From CAWATZ01 sp963784995 (GTDB lineage: Bacteria > Planctomycetota > Planctomycetia > Gemmatales > Gemmataceae): a stretch of 64,000 nucleotides of DNA. Below, piece by piece: positions 17,494 through 29,929 of the stretch. The stretch spans positions 2,046,001-2,110,000 of the forward strand of contig CAWATZ010000003.1 in assembly GCA_963784995.1 (NCBI GenBank). The letters run 5' to 3'. Both the position numbers and the translations under genes were made by a program. Each line of letters opens with the position of its first letter. The first letter of the stretch is position 1. A model generated the notes under the pieces. That model ran no database searches, was not told where the DNA came from, and was given only the letters and a program-made list of their open reading frames with translations.

Positions 17494-17573
17494 GTCAAAA
17501 GACTTGACGCCGCCATTCCTTTCGTTCAGGGTAACAGTGCGGAACGAGCGAACACGTGACATCTAGGTGCATC

Positions 17574-18425
17574 ATGCAAGTCTGGATCGGTACGTCCGGC
17601 TATTCCTACGCCGAGTGGGTTGGCGGCTTCTATCCCTCGGGGCTGCGCTCCGATCAGATGCTGAGCTACTATTCCCGTTGTTTCCCCCTGGTCGAGCTGA
17701 ACTACACCTTCTATCGGCCGCCGACGGCCGCCGGGCTGGTCCACCTGGCCCAGCAAACGCCGCCGCAGTTCCAGTTCCTGGTCAAGCTCCCCCGAACGAT
17801 CAGCCACGAGCAGAGCCCCCGAGATTTGGCCGGCTTCCGCGAAGCCGTGGACGCGCTGCACGAGCGCGGGCAATTGCTGGGCCTGCTCTGCCAGTTGCCG
17901 CAAGCGATCCACGACAGCAAGGCCAATCGCGACTGGCTCCAGTCCCTGGCGGAGACCCTGCGCGACCGGCATCTGGCGATCGAGTTTCGCCATCGCTCCT
18001 GGGCCACGCCCGAACTCGGCCCGTGGCTGCGCGAACAGGGACTCGAACTGGTCGCGGTGGACAGTCCCGACTTGCCGGCCCTGTTCCCCTCGGGGTTGCA
18101 CTATCCCCAGCCTCGGGTCTACGTCCGGCTGCACTCCCGGCGAGCCGATGCGTGGTACAAGTCAGACAAGGAACGCTACGACTACAGCTACAGCGATCAG
18201 GAACTGGGGGAGTGGGTCACCGCCCTGGCCGGGGCTGATGGCACGGACATGGCGCTGTTCCTGTTCAACAATTGCTACCGCAGCCAGGCGGCCGTCAATG
18301 CTCGGCGGCTGGAAACCCTGTTCGGGGAGTCTGCCCCGGAAGTGAACGTGGTGCAGCCCTTCGCGGAGCCGCCGGCCGAGCAGGGGGAGTTGTTTGGGCT
18401 TGCTTCCTCGCCAAGCGAGGAGTGA
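17574..18425 (+). CDS. DUF72 family protein (YecE-like)
   Basis: A 283-residue protein beginning MQVWIGTSGYSYAEWVGGFYP, the diagnostic DUF72 N-terminus. Further family features are YPSG, FYRPP, FLVKLPRTISHE, LLCQLP, AIEFRHRSW and YVRLHSR....Y.Y, ending with FNNCYRSQAAVNA. The family adopts a TIM-barrel fold and has no firmly established reaction. The start six codons downstream of the first ATG was chosen because the protein then begins as in relatives and TAGGTG precedes it. Confidence 0.92.
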   Translation: MQVWIGTSGYSYAEWVGGFYPSGLRSDQMLSYYSRCFPLVELNYTFYRPPTAAGLVHLAQQTPPQFQFLVKLPRTISHEQSPRDLAGFREAVDALHERGQLLGLLCQLPQAIHDSKANRDWLQSLAETLRDRHLAIEFRHRSWATPELGPWLREQGLELVAVDSPDLPALFPSGLHYPQPRVYVRLHSRRADAWYKSDKERYDYSYSDQELGEWVTALAGADGTDMALFLFNNCYRSQAAVNARRLETLFGESAPEVNVVQPFAEPPAEQGELFGLASSPSEE

Positions 18426-18476
18426 CGGTCGGCTCGCCGATCTGAGTGTGCAGGGCAACCCGCCGGGGCGGGAGGA

Positions 18477-18505
18477 CAGGGAGCGCGGCGAGACGCCGCT
18501 CCCTG
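18477..18505 (+). terminator. Possible stem-loop terminator after the DUF72 gene
   Basis: A GC-rich stem CAGGGAGCG-c-GGCG / CGCCGCTCCCTG with a 3-nt loop, 51 nt downstream of the stop codon. No U-run follows, so it could instead be a dispersed palindrome. The remainder of the 310-bp convergent gap to 18735 holds no gene I can support. Confidence 0.35.
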
Positions 18506-18735
18506 CCCGGATTGCACCGCTGGAAGCGGCGGCTCCAAGGGAGGACGTCCGCTCAGCCGGGCATAGCAGGCGGAGGGGCAAGGATGTGCCGGGGCGGGGC
18601 GGCGGTTAATCGACCGCCCCTCCCACAGATCCGGCCAATGGCAATGCTTGCCACCAGCAAGATCGTCAGCATTGGATTACTCTCCGTGGAACTGGAAGTT
18701 ATTGTCATGATCTTCCGGCTGGAGTGGGCCCCGCT

Positions 18736-19602
18736 CTATTGCGGTCTCGCTTGCCTGGTCGGATGCCCGATCTGGGGCCTGTACCTCCGCAAACTCGGGA
18801 AGCAGCTGAGCTGATCCGCGTCGAGAGAAGAGAAACCCGCTTTCCGCACGTGCTTCAAATCGGCGACGATGATGAAGCTGACGATCACCAGCAGAATCCA
18901 GGAACTGATGATCCACACCGAGACGACGTGCCAGGTAGTGCGCTGGTTGGGGTAGACCCACGCTCCGAGATAGGTAGACAGGTTCTCAGCGATCCAGACA
19001 AAGAAGCCAATCAGCACGAAAGACAACACCAGCGGCATCGTCCGTCGCTGCCGCCAGGGCACGTAATGGACCCGGCTGCGGCGGAACACCCAGACAATGG
19101 CCACGACCAGCAGCCAGCGTACGTCCGGTACAAAGTGGCGGGTGAAGAAGTTGCCGTAGATGGCCAGCGCCAGCGGCACGCTCTGCCAGTAGGGCGGATA
19201 GTCCTCCAGTTCCAGCCGCAGCACCCGCCAGGCCTGGCACATGTAGCTGGCCACGGCCGCATACATGAAACCGGAGTAAAGGGGCACCGTCCCGATCTTG
19301 AAGAAGCCCCCTTCGGGGTAACTCCAGGCACCGATGCTCGGGTGCGTCTTGAATAACTCCAGGATCAGGCCCAGGAGATGGAACGCGGTCAGCACCAGGG
19401 CCTCTTCCGTTGTTTCCAGGCGCGTTGCCAGCAAGAGGATCTGGATACCCACCGCGGCCAGAAACAGGAAATCGTAGCGGGCCAGGCCGAAAAGCGGGAC
19501 GTGGCGGGAAAGGAACAGCAGCAGGAGGAAGCTCCCCGCGAAGAGGCACGCTCGTGCTTGCTTCACCCCAAACAGGAAGAATTCCCAGAGAAACGCTGCC
19601 AT
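18736..19602 (-). CDS. DUF817 family integral membrane protein
   Basis: A 288-residue protein with about eight hydrophobic segments. Family motifs are seen: FLFGVKQARACLFAG near the N-terminus, KTHPSIGAWSYPE, PLYSGFMYAAVASY and AENLSTYLGAWVYP. The start MAAFLWEF follows GGAGG at nine nucleotides; an upstream extension has no protein character and would enter the suf promoter region. The function of DUF817 proteins is not known to me; the family is related to bacterial YoaT-type membrane proteins. Divergent from the suf operon. Confidence 0.88.
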   Translation of the reverse strand: MAAFLWEFFLFGVKQARACLFAGSFLLLLFLSRHVPLFGLARYDFLFLAAVGIQILLLATRLETTEEALVLTAFHLLGLILELFKTHPSIGAWSYPEGGFFKIGTVPLYSGFMYAAVASYMCQAWRVLRLELEDYPPYWQSVPLALAIYGNFFTRHFVPDVRWLLVVAIVWVFRRSRVHYVPWRQRRTMPLVLSFVLIGFFVWIAENLSTYLGAWVYPNQRTTWHVVSVWIISSWILLVIVSFIIVADLKHVRKAGFSSLDADQLSCFPSLRRYRPQIGHPTRQARPQ

Positions 19603-19702
19603 CGCTGAACGCCTCCCTCTCTGGATCGCTCCGCCGCGAGCATACCGCCTTCTCGGTCCCGGAACCAGACCGTCTGGCGGACCCATTCCCAGCGCGGGCG
19701 TA

Positions 19703-19733
19703 TACTTGACGAAAAAGTACGTGTTTCTACAAT
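19703..19733 (+). promoter_or_regulatory. Sigma-70-type promoter with overlapping dyad upstream of the suf operon
   Basis: TTGACG (19706-19711), a 16-bp spacer and TACAAT (19728-19733) form a near-consensus promoter 34 bp before the rrf2 start. The dyad TACTT-N7-AAGTA (19703-19707/19715-19719) overlaps the -35 box, a position suited to a repressor. The product of the first gene (Rrf2 family) is the natural candidate for binding it; that is inference. Confidence 0.65.
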
Positions 19734-19767
19734 GATAGAGGACAGAGAGGCACAAGGAGAGGCACGC

Positions 19768-20288
19768 ATGAAGATCACGGCCCAGGAAGAATACGGGTTA
19801 CGCTGTCTGCTCCGGTTTGCCCGGACCGGCACGGAGGCGGTGTTAACCATCTCGGAGATTGCCGCCGCGGAAGGGCTGTCTGTTCCCTACGTGGCGAAGT
19901 TGCTGGCAATCTTGCGTCAGGGCGGGCTGATCGAGAGTGTCCGGGGGCGAAGTGGCGGCTATCGGCTGCGCGCGGCACCGGAGGAGACCCGCCTGGGATC
20001 GGTCCTGCTGGTCCTCGGCGAGCCGCTTTTCGACGACCCCGGCTATTGCCAGAGGCACGCGGGCACGGAGGACAATGCGTCCTGTGTCCACCGGGACGGC
20101 TGCACTTTGCGGGCCCTGTGGGGTGCCCTGGAAACGTGGATGCGGCAGGCGCTGGACCGGATCACCCTGGCCGACCTTCTTCAGGACGAGAGCCGAATTC
20201 CCCCGTTGCTCCGGTCGCATCTGGGAGACGTCCTCGAAGAAGCGCCGCTGATCCACTTGAGCTATGGCCAGGGGCCAGGGAGGAGACA

Positions 20289-20292
<4 letters not shown>
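19768..20292 (+). CDS. Rrf2 family iron-sulfur regulator of the suf operon
   Basis: A 174-residue regulator beginning MKITAQEEYGLRCLLRFA, with a winged helix-turn-helix (TISEIAAAEGLSVPYVAKLLAILRQ at about 31-54, then the GYRLR wing). Three cysteines follow (YCQRH..., ASCVHRDGCTLR; about residues 95, 109 and 115), the arrangement used by IscR/SufR-type members to hold an iron-sulfur cluster. It probably senses cluster status and represses or tunes this operon, as in relatives. The stop overlaps the sufB start as ATGA. RBS AAGGAGAGG. Confidence 0.88.
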
Positions 20293-21734
<1,442 letters not shown>

Positions 21735-21762
21735 GAGACATCATTCCCGTGGGTCTGCGTTG

Positions 21763-21794
21763 TTCCCGTGGGTGCGCTGCGCGACCCACGGGAA
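21763..21794. repeat. Short palindrome between sufB and sufC
   Basis: TTCCCGTGGGT (21763-21773) and ACCCACGGGAA (21784-21794) flank a 10-nt GC-rich centre; one more half copy (TCCCGTGGGT) stands at 21744-21753. The 85-bp gap is the only sizeable spacing within the suf operon, so this is probably a dispersed palindrome insertion. It could modulate sufB/sufC expression by mRNA structure. Confidence 0.75.
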
Positions 21795-21819
21795 GAAGAA
21801 GCACGGAAAGGAACAACAG

Positions 21820-22584
21820 ATGCTGGAAATCAGGAACCTGCACGCGGGCATCGATGGCAAGGAGATCCTGCGTGGCGTCGATCTGACGATTCACGCTGGG
21901 GAGGTCCACGCCATCATGGGGCCGAACGGCTCGGGCAAGAGCACGCTGGCCCAGGTGCTCGCGGGCCGGGACACCTACGAAGTGACCCAGGGAGAAGTGC
22001 TGTTCGAGGGCAAGGACCTGCTGGAGATGGACCCGGAAGAGCGTGCCCGGGAGGGGATCTTCCTCGCCTTCCAGTACCCGGTGGAGATCCCTGGCGTCAG
22101 CAACACTTACTTCCTCAAGGCGGCGCTCAATGCGATCCGGTGCCATCGCGGCCTGGAACCGCTGGATGCGATGGACTTCCTGAGTCTGGTCAAGGAGAGG
22201 GCGAAGCTTCTCCATCTGGATCAGAGCCTGCTCAACCGGCCGGTCAACGAGGGCTTTTCCGGCGGTGAGAAGAAGCGCAACGAAGTGTTCCAGATGGCGG
22301 TGCTGGAGCCGAAGCTGGCGATCCTGGACGAGACGGACTCCGGCCTGGACATCGACGCTCTGCGGATCGTTGCTGATGGCGTCAACGCCATGCGAGGCAA
22401 AGACCGGGCCATCCTGGTGGTGACGCACTACCAGCGGCTGCTGAACTACGTAGTGCCCGACACGGTCCACGTTCTGGTGGAAGGGCGGATCGTCCGATCG
22501 GGCGGCAAGGAGCTGGCCCTGGAACTGGAGGCGAAGGGGTATGCCGGGATTGAGAAGGGGGCCAGGCAGGGCCAACCAGCCTGA
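21820..22584 (+). CDS. sufC: Fe-S assembly ATPase SufC
   Basis: A 254-residue ABC-type ATPase that powers the SufBCD scaffold. Visible: Walker A GPNGSGKST (about 34-42), the SufC-specific FLAFQYPVEIPGVSN, the signature FSGGEKKRNE and Walker B LAILDETDSGLDID with H-loop VVTHYQRLL. The start MLEIRNLHAGI is preceded by AAAGGA. Confidence 0.98.
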   Translation: MLEIRNLHAGIDGKEILRGVDLTIHAGEVHAIMGPNGSGKSTLAQVLAGRDTYEVTQGEVLFEGKDLLEMDPEERAREGIFLAFQYPVEIPGVSNTYFLKAALNAIRCHRGLEPLDAMDFLSLVKERAKLLHLDQSLLNRPVNEGFSGGEKKRNEVFQMAVLEPKLAILDETDSGLDIDALRIVADGVNAMRGKDRAILVVTHYQRLLNYVVPDTVHVLVEGRIVRSGGKELALELEAKGYAGIEKGARQGQPA

Positions 22585-22601
22585 GGAGGAAGGGACCAGA
22601 G

Positions 22602-23852
22602 ATGTTCGCTGTGATGGAAGAAAGAGACCACTACTGCTCCAGCTTCTCCGCATGGGAGGAGAGGTTCGCCGGGGACGCGGCCGCGCCGTTGAGCCGGCTG
22701 CGCCGAGCGGCGATGGAGCGCTTTTCCGAACTGGGGTTTCCCACTCTGCACGATGAGGAGTGGCGCTTCACCAACCTCGCTTCGCTGCTGAAGGTCCCAT
22801 TTGAGCCGGGCGAAGAGGAGTTCCGTCTCCAGCGTTCCGCGCTGCCGGCCGGCGTCCTGGTGTGCAGCCTGGCGGAAGCAATGGGCCGGTATCCAAACTT
22901 CGTCGAGCCGCATTTAGCTCGCTACGCAGATTGGGAGAACAACACTTTCACGGCCCTCAACACCGCGTTTCTCCGGGATGGGGCCTTCGTTTACGTCCCG
23001 GCGGGGAAGATTGTCGAGGAGCCCATCTACCTGCCGTTCATCGCGGCCGAGTCCGCTACGCCGCTTGTCTGGCACCGTCGCTGTTTGATCGTCATGGGAC
23101 CGGACAGCCAGGCGCGAATCGTCGAGAGCTACGATGGAGCGGAGAGGGTGTACTTCACCAACGCGGTGACCGAAGTGGTCGTGGCACGAAACAGCGTGCT
23201 TGACCATTACTGCCTCCAGCGCGAGAGCAAGAAAGCGTTCCACATGGCCACCGTCCAGGTGCATCAGGATCAGGGCAGCCGCTTCACGTCGCATTCGTTT
23301 GCCCTCGGCGGGGCTATCGCCCGTACCAACCTGAATGTCGTGCTGGATGCGGAAGCGTGCGAGGCCACGCTCAATGGCCTGTACCTGGCGAGCGGAGATC
23401 AGCTGATCGACAACCACACGCGCATCGACCACGTCCGGCCGCGTTGCACCAGCCATGAACTGTACAAGGGCATTCTCGATGGCCGGGCGCGCGGTGTCTT
23501 CAATGGCAAGATCCAGGTGTATCCCGATGCCCAGAAGACCGACGCCCGGCAGACCAACAAGACGCTGCTCCTCTCCGGCGACGCCATGATCGACGCCAAG
23601 CCGCAGCTGGAGATTTACGCTGACGACGTCAAATGCACGCACGGAGCCAGCATCGGTCAGCTCGACGAGGAGCAGATCTTCTACCTGCGCACACGCGGCC
23701 TCGATCGGCAGTCGGCGAGCCGGCTGCTCACGTATGCCTTTGCCAACGACATCGTCAACCGCATTGAGATTGCCGCACTTCGGGCGCAACTGGAAGAGGT
23801 GTTGGCCGGCTCGTCCTGGGGCGGCAATCAAACAGTCAAGGAGGCGCCCTGA
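22602..23852 (+). CDS. sufD: Fe-S cluster assembly protein SufD
   Basis: A 416-residue SufD, partner of SufB in the SufBC2D complex. Recognisable parts are DEEWRFTNLASL near the N-terminus, AFVYVPAGKIVEEPIYLPF, the beta-helix core, and the C-terminal KCTHGASIGQLDEEQIFYLRTRGL that contains the conserved histidine used at the SufB-SufD interface. The start follows GAGGAGGAAGGG. The gene ends two bases before sufS. Confidence 0.96.
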   Translation: MFAVMEERDHYCSSFSAWEERFAGDAAAPLSRLRRAAMERFSELGFPTLHDEEWRFTNLASLLKVPFEPGEEEFRLQRSALPAGVLVCSLAEAMGRYPNFVEPHLARYADWENNTFTALNTAFLRDGAFVYVPAGKIVEEPIYLPFIAAESATPLVWHRRCLIVMGPDSQARIVESYDGAERVYFTNAVTEVVVARNSVLDHYCLQRESKKAFHMATVQVHQDQGSRFTSHSFALGGAIARTNLNVVLDAEACEATLNGLYLASGDQLIDNHTRIDHVRPRCTSHELYKGILDGRARGVFNGKIQVYPDAQKTDARQTNKTLLLSGDAMIDAKPQLEIYADDVKCTHGASIGQLDEEQIFYLRTRGLDRQSASRLLTYAFANDIVNRIEIAALRAQLEEVLAGSSWGGNQTVKEAP

Positions 23853-23854
23853 CC

Positions 23855-25114
23855 ATGTTTCCAACGACTTTGACGCCACGTGCGAAGGCACCGAATCCGT
23901 TCGACGTGGACCGTGTCCGAGAGGACTTCCCGGCCCTGGACCAACAGGTCCACGGTCGGCCCCTGGTGTACCTGGACAATGCGGCCACCACTCAGAAGCC
24001 GCAAGCAGTCCTGGACGCGCTGATGCGTTTCTACGGGGAGGAATGCGCCAACGTCCACCGCGGGGTTCATCTGCTCAGCGAACGAGCGACTCGTGACTAC
24101 GAGGCAGCCCGGTCCAAGGTCCAACGGTTCCTCCATGCGGCGGACAGCCGGGAGATTGTCTTTGTCCGCGGTACAACGGAAGCGATCAACCTGGTGGCCA
24201 GCAGCTACGGCCGCAAGCACGTTGGGGCGGGTGACGAGGTGTTAATCACCGCGATGGAGCATCACTCCAACATCGTCCCTTGGCAGATGCTGTGCGAGGA
24301 GCGCGGCACAAAGCTGCGCGTGGCTCCCATCAACGACGCAGGCGAACTGTTGCTGGAGGAGTACGAGAAGCTCCTTGGTCCAAGGACACGGTTGGTGGCG
24401 GTGGCCCACGTATCCAACGCCCTGGGTACGATCAATCCGGTGCGGCAGATCATTGACCTGGCTCATCGCCGAGGCGTCCCAGTGCTGCTGGATGGGGCCC
24501 AGGCCGTGCCGCATTTGCCGGTCAACGTGCGCGAGCTGGATTGCGACTTCTACGCATTCTCCGGGCACAAGCTCTATGGCCCAACGGGGATCGGCGTGCT
24601 GTACGGCAAGGCTCACTTGCTCGAAGAGATGCCGCCTTACCAGGGTGGCGGCGACATGATTCGCTCCGTCACCTTCGAGAAGACCATTTACAACGATCTG
24701 CCCTACAAGTTCGAGGCGGGGACTCCCAACATTGCGGGAGCCATCGGGCTCGGCGCTGCCATCGACTATCTCAATGGCGTTGGACTGGAAGCCGCTGCCG
24801 CCCACGAGCATGAAGTTCTGGCCTATGCGACCGAAGCGTTGTCAGCAGTGCCAGGCTTGCGCCTGATCGGCACGGCACGCGACAAGGCCGGCGTCCTCTC
24901 CTTCGTCCTGAAGGGAGTCCATCCGCACGACGTCGGGACCATTCTGGACCGGGAAGGAATCGCCGTTCGTGCGGGCCACCACTGCGCCCAGCCGGTGATG
25001 CAGCGCTTCGGCATTCCGGCGACAGCGCGAGCGTCGCTTGGCCTGTACAACGCCTGTGCGGAGATCGACGTCCTCGTGCGGGGCATCCACAAGGTGAGGG
25101 AGCTGTTCGCATGA
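23855..25114 (+). CDS. sufS: Cysteine desulfurase SufS (class II)
   Basis: A 419-residue PLP enzyme that takes sulfur from cysteine and passes it to SufU. Seen are YLDNAATTQKP, TEAINLVASSYG, the AMEHHSNIVPW stretch, DGAQAVPHLPV, the PLP lysine in FSGHKLYGPTG and the catalytic cysteine in RAGHHCAQP near the C-terminus. The stop overlaps sufU by ATGA. Confidence 0.97.
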   Translation: MFPTTLTPRAKAPNPFDVDRVREDFPALDQQVHGRPLVYLDNAATTQKPQAVLDALMRFYGEECANVHRGVHLLSERATRDYEAARSKVQRFLHAADSREIVFVRGTTEAINLVASSYGRKHVGAGDEVLITAMEHHSNIVPWQMLCEERGTKLRVAPINDAGELLLEEYEKLLGPRTRLVAVAHVSNALGTINPVRQIIDLAHRRGVPVLLDGAQAVPHLPVNVRELDCDFYAFSGHKLYGPTGIGVLYGKAHLLEEMPPYQGGGDMIRSVTFEKTIYNDLPYKFEAGTPNIAGAIGLGAAIDYLNGVGLEAAAAHEHEVLAYATEALSAVPGLRLIGTARDKAGVLSFVLKGVHPHDVGTILDREGIAVRAGHHCAQPVMQRFGIPATARASLGLYNACAEIDVLVRGIHKVRELFA

Positions 25115-25569
25115 CGTCCGAGCTGCGTGAACTGTACCAGAGCGTCATCCTTGACCATCACAAGAAACCGCGCAACTTCCACAAGATTGCGGATGCCGAT
25201 CACAGCGCCGAGGGGTACAACCCACTCTGCGGCGACCATGTCACTGTCTATCTCAAGCTGGAAGGCGACGTGGTCAAGGACATCAGCTTCGAGGGCGACG
25301 GCTGTGCGATCTCCCGGTCCGCGGCGTCGATGATGACGGAGTCCCTCAAGGGCAAAACCAAAGCGGAGGCCGAGGCCCTGTTTCGCCGTTTCCACGAGCT
25401 GCTCACCGGGAACGAGGAAGCAGCTGAGACGACCGGCCCGGCGCTGGGCAAGCTGGAAGTGTTTTCCGGAGTGCGTGAGTTTCCGATCCGGGTCAAGTGT
25501 GCGACGCTGCCCTGGCACACCTTCCGGGCCGCGCTCCAGGGCAAAGGAAAAACCGTTTCCACAGAGTGA
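25111..25569 (+). CDS. sufU: Sulfur-transfer protein SufU
   Basis: A 152-residue SufU, the zinc-dependent sulfur acceptor that stimulates SufS. Three cysteines at the family positions are present: NPLCGDH, GDGCAIS and VKCATLPW; the Asp of CGD is also kept. The SufU-type insertion between the second and third cysteine (about residues 80-120) distinguishes it from IscU. Its start overlaps the sufS stop. Confidence 0.96.
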   Translation: MTSELRELYQSVILDHHKKPRNFHKIADADHSAEGYNPLCGDHVTVYLKLEGDVVKDISFEGDGCAISRSAASMMTESLKGKTKAEAEALFRRFHELLTGNEEAAETTGPALGKLEVFSGVREFPIRVKCATLPWHTFRAALQGKGKTVSTE

Positions 25570-25578
25570 GGAAGTCGC

Positions 25579-25971
25579 ATGGACGATCAAGCCAAGTTTG
25601 TCCCACTTAATCTGACAAAGCTGCCTGGTCACACCGAGGACACGAAGCCCCAGGAGGCCGACCAGAGTGGGGATCTAGAAGAGCGCGTGATCGCTGCCCT
25701 GAAGAGTTGTTACGACCCGGAGCTTCCAGTCAACATCGTCGAACTGGGATTGATCTACGAGCTGCGGGTCGAATCATCGGGTGAAGTTTACATCCGCATG
25801 ACGCTCACGTCCCCCGGCTGTCCCGTCGCGGATTCCCTTGTCCGAGAAGTGCAGTCCAAGGTCCAGACCGTACCCGGCGTTTCCTTCGTTCGGGTGGAAC
25901 TGGTCTGGGACCCACCCTGGGACCGCAGCCGGTTGTCGGCGGCGGCTCAACTCGAATTGGGCCTATTTTGA
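25579..25971 (+). CDS. sufT: Fe-S maturation protein SufT (MIP18/DUF59 family)
   Basis: A 130-residue protein with a DUF59 domain: VIAALKSCYDPELPVNIVELGLIYE (about 38-62), then MTLTSPGCPVADSL with the conserved TSPGCP cysteine, and the C-terminal VELVWDPPWD. SufT proteins help deliver iron-sulfur clusters to targets. The N-terminal 35 residues are an unconserved extension. It closes the suf operon; the last 25 bp overlap the convergent gene at 25947-26711. Confidence 0.93.
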   Translation: MDDQAKFVPLNLTKLPGHTEDTKPQEADQSGDLEERVIAALKSCYDPELPVNIVELGLIYELRVESSGEVYIRMTLTSPGCPVADSLVREVQSKVQTVPGVSFVRVELVWDPPWDRSRLSAAAQLELGLF

Positions 25972-26711
25972 AGCTTCATCTCCAGGAAAAGCCCCCGTTC
26001 TTGAAGTTTCTCCTGCACCTCGCGTAGACACGTCGTCCCGAAGTTGCGGATCTCCAGCAATTCCTCCTCGCTTCGGATTACCAAGTCACGCACCGTTATC
26101 ATGGCTTCCGATTCCAAGCAGTTTGTCGCTCGAACCGACAAATCCAGCTCCCATAATGGTCGGTTTAGTCTCCGCTGGAGTTCGGCGGCCCCTTCCGGCC
26201 ACGGCAAGATTGCTGCACCACAGAGAACGGCCGCTGGACAGCGCGGGAAAGTCAAGGTGCGTTCCTCATGTCCCTCCAAAGCATTCCCTAACACAGATTG
26301 GACCCACGTCAGATTCCTTCCACCGCCAACGAGGGGAACAGCAACTCCATCCAGAACTCGGACCTCTCCCACCGCCAGAGTGCCCTCGACAACTGTCCTC
26401 TGAGAAAAGGATCTGAATGCAGATACTCCGTTGGTGCCGGTGACGTGAAACCTCAATGGTCGCCTGCTCCAGAGTTCGACACAATGCCTGTGCCACTCCA
26501 GGTCAAGGGACTTGCGCAGCTCCACCAGCTGTTCGGCAGTTGTCTTCACCCGCTCGGCTTCAACGACGCCCTGCCAAAGCGCGATTCGCAGTCGCAGGTA
26601 TCGGCTCCGTGGATCGCCTTGCTCTTCGAGCCAATCAGCGTAGACGAGCCAGGTTCCATCGTCTTCCGGGTCGGCGTTCAGCGCGGCGAGAAAGCTCTGT
26701 TCCTGATCCAC
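25947..26711 (-). CDS. TIGR02996 domain protein with RNA polymerase alpha-CTD-like C-terminus
   Basis: The 254-residue protein has two parts. Residues 1-45 (FLAALNADPEDDGTWLVYADWLEEQGDPR) are the TIGR02996 repeat-companion domain frequent in Gemmata-type planctomycetes. The C-terminus from about residue 187 (LSVRATNCLESE, DLVIRSEEELLEI, NFGTTCLREVQEKL, ERGLFL) follows the RNA polymerase alpha C-terminal domain almost motif by motif. In RpoA that domain binds UP-element DNA and activators. A DNA-binding or polymerase-interacting role is inference. The start is GTG behind GAGGGGGAGG. Confidence 0.82.
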   Translation of the reverse strand: MDQEQSFLAALNADPEDDGTWLVYADWLEEQGDPRSRYLRLRIALWQGVVEAERVKTTAEQLVELRKSLDLEWHRHCVELWSRRPLRFHVTGTNGVSAFRSFSQRTVVEGTLAVGEVRVLDGVAVPLVGGGRNLTWVQSVLGNALEGHEERTLTFPRCPAAVLCGAAILPWPEGAAELQRRLNRPLWELDLSVRATNCLESEAMITVRDLVIRSEEELLEIRNFGTTCLREVQEKLQERGLFLEMKLQNRPNSS

Positions 26712-26822
26712 GATTTGCTGTCCTCCCCCTCGTGCCGGATGGCGATCTGCTGAGGTTCCCTGACTGGTCGCTCAGAGCCAATTTACAGGCATGAATGGGG
26801 AACTGGCAATCCTTCCTCTCTG

Positions 26823-27917
26823 TCACCGTTCCGGTGGGTACACCGTCTTGCTGGCGATGGGATGTTGCCAGAGCATCTTACCGCTGCGAAGGTCGATCGC
26901 CTTGAGCATGCGGGTGCTTTCGACCGGCTGGGTAAGCGAGCCGGTAATCGGCCCGCCTTGCAACACGAACAGCCGGGGACCAATCACGATCATGGCCTGG
27001 GTCGCGGGCTCGAACGTCACCCGGCCGACAACCTCCACCGTTTCCAGCTTGATCAGCGTCCAGGCGTAGCGTTCGCGGTCGTTGTTTGCACCCCGCTGGT
27101 CCGGACTGGTCTGGACCTCGCGGACACAGAGAAGCCGCTCGTCCAGGGTCGGCAGCAGCGTCACTTGCTTGCCATGAATCAGCTCGCGGGGCGGAGCGTT
27201 GGCGACGCCGGTGCGATCCCAGGACAGCAGGACCAGTTTTTGCTGGTCCTTGTGGGACTCCTGGATCACCGCCTTGTACTGGCCCGCAACGGGGCCCTGC
27301 CAGCGGATCGCCTTCTTCTCCAGGTCCTTGGCGGGAACGGTGGGACCGAGGGTCACGGGCACCGGCTCGACCGGGAAGTGCTGGACCTTGCCGCTGGTCA
27401 GGTCGATCCGCACCTTGCCCTCGCCCTGTCGGCGTGCGGCGGCCTCCAGTTGCGGCGTCGGTTTCTCCTTGCCGCGATACCAGGCCCGGGCCTGCCAGTT
27501 CAGGACCAGGACGCCCTGTTCCAGGTCCCAGCCGGCCTTGAAGGAATGGCCGGGGGCCTCGCCGGTTATCACCCACCCGGGCAGGACCACCGGATCGGAC
27601 TCGAGCAGCACCTCGCCCCTCTGGTTCAGGTCGTAGACGAAAATCCGCAGCCGGTTGCGTTTGGTCCCCGCCTGAGCGTAGAGCCGCTGGTCGGCGACCA
27701 GAAGGGGAACCTGGGCCTCGTTGCTGGTCCAGAGGACGTGGCCGGTCATCAGATCGATGGCCTCGATGCCACCGCTTGCGCTGGCGACGTATCCTGTCCG
27801 ACCGGTGGCGTCGGCCAGGCCGCAAGGCAGGGGAGTGTTGACTGGCCCCGCCAGGATCGGGCTGGAAAGTACCCCGCTTACCAGAAGCAGCGTCGCGAGC
27901 CCGATTTGCCTGGTCAT
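26823..27917 (-). CDS. Secreted PQQ-like propeller-related protein
   Basis: A 364-residue exported protein with signal peptide (IGLATLLLVSGVLSSPILA). Weak propeller blades are visible at both ends: IEAIDLMTGHVLWTSNEAQ near residue 50 and LKAIDLRSGKMLWQHPIA at the C-terminus. The blade pattern with terminal GxxLW matches PQQ/BamB-like domains, though the middle is divergent. It is transcribed in tandem with the TIGR02996 gene; no partner suggests a specific role. Confidence 0.75.
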   Translation of the reverse strand: MTRQIGLATLLLVSGVLSSPILAGPVNTPLPCGLADATGRTGYVASASGGIEAIDLMTGHVLWTSNEAQVPLLVADQRLYAQAGTKRNRLRIFVYDLNQRGEVLLESDPVVLPGWVITGEAPGHSFKAGWDLEQGVLVLNWQARAWYRGKEKPTPQLEAAARRQGEGKVRIDLTSGKVQHFPVEPVPVTLGPTVPAKDLEKKAIRWQGPVAGQYKAVIQESHKDQQKLVLLSWDRTGVANAPPRELIHGKQVTLLPTLDERLLCVREVQTSPDQRGANNDRERYAWTLIKLETVEVVGRVTFEPATQAMIVIGPRLFVLQGGPITGSLTQPVESTRMLKAIDLRSGKMLWQHPIASKTVYPPER

Positions 27918-27959
27918 GCCGGCCTGCCTTTCCTGACAATCCGATGGGAACACGTCTGT

Positions 27960-29822
<1,863 letters not shown>

Positions 29823-29929
29823 GCTCGATCTCGCTCGGGGGCGGCTCAACAGCAGGGTCGGCCCGCGCCGGGCCCTCCTCCTATTGGTCCCACAATGGTG
29901 CCGGAAGGGCAAGGGCAGTCATTGGCCAG

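Noticed and set aside
18446..18814. Plus-strand 122-codon frame after DUF72
   Set aside because: No RBS or family; it overlaps the DUF817 gene end and contains a stem-loop.
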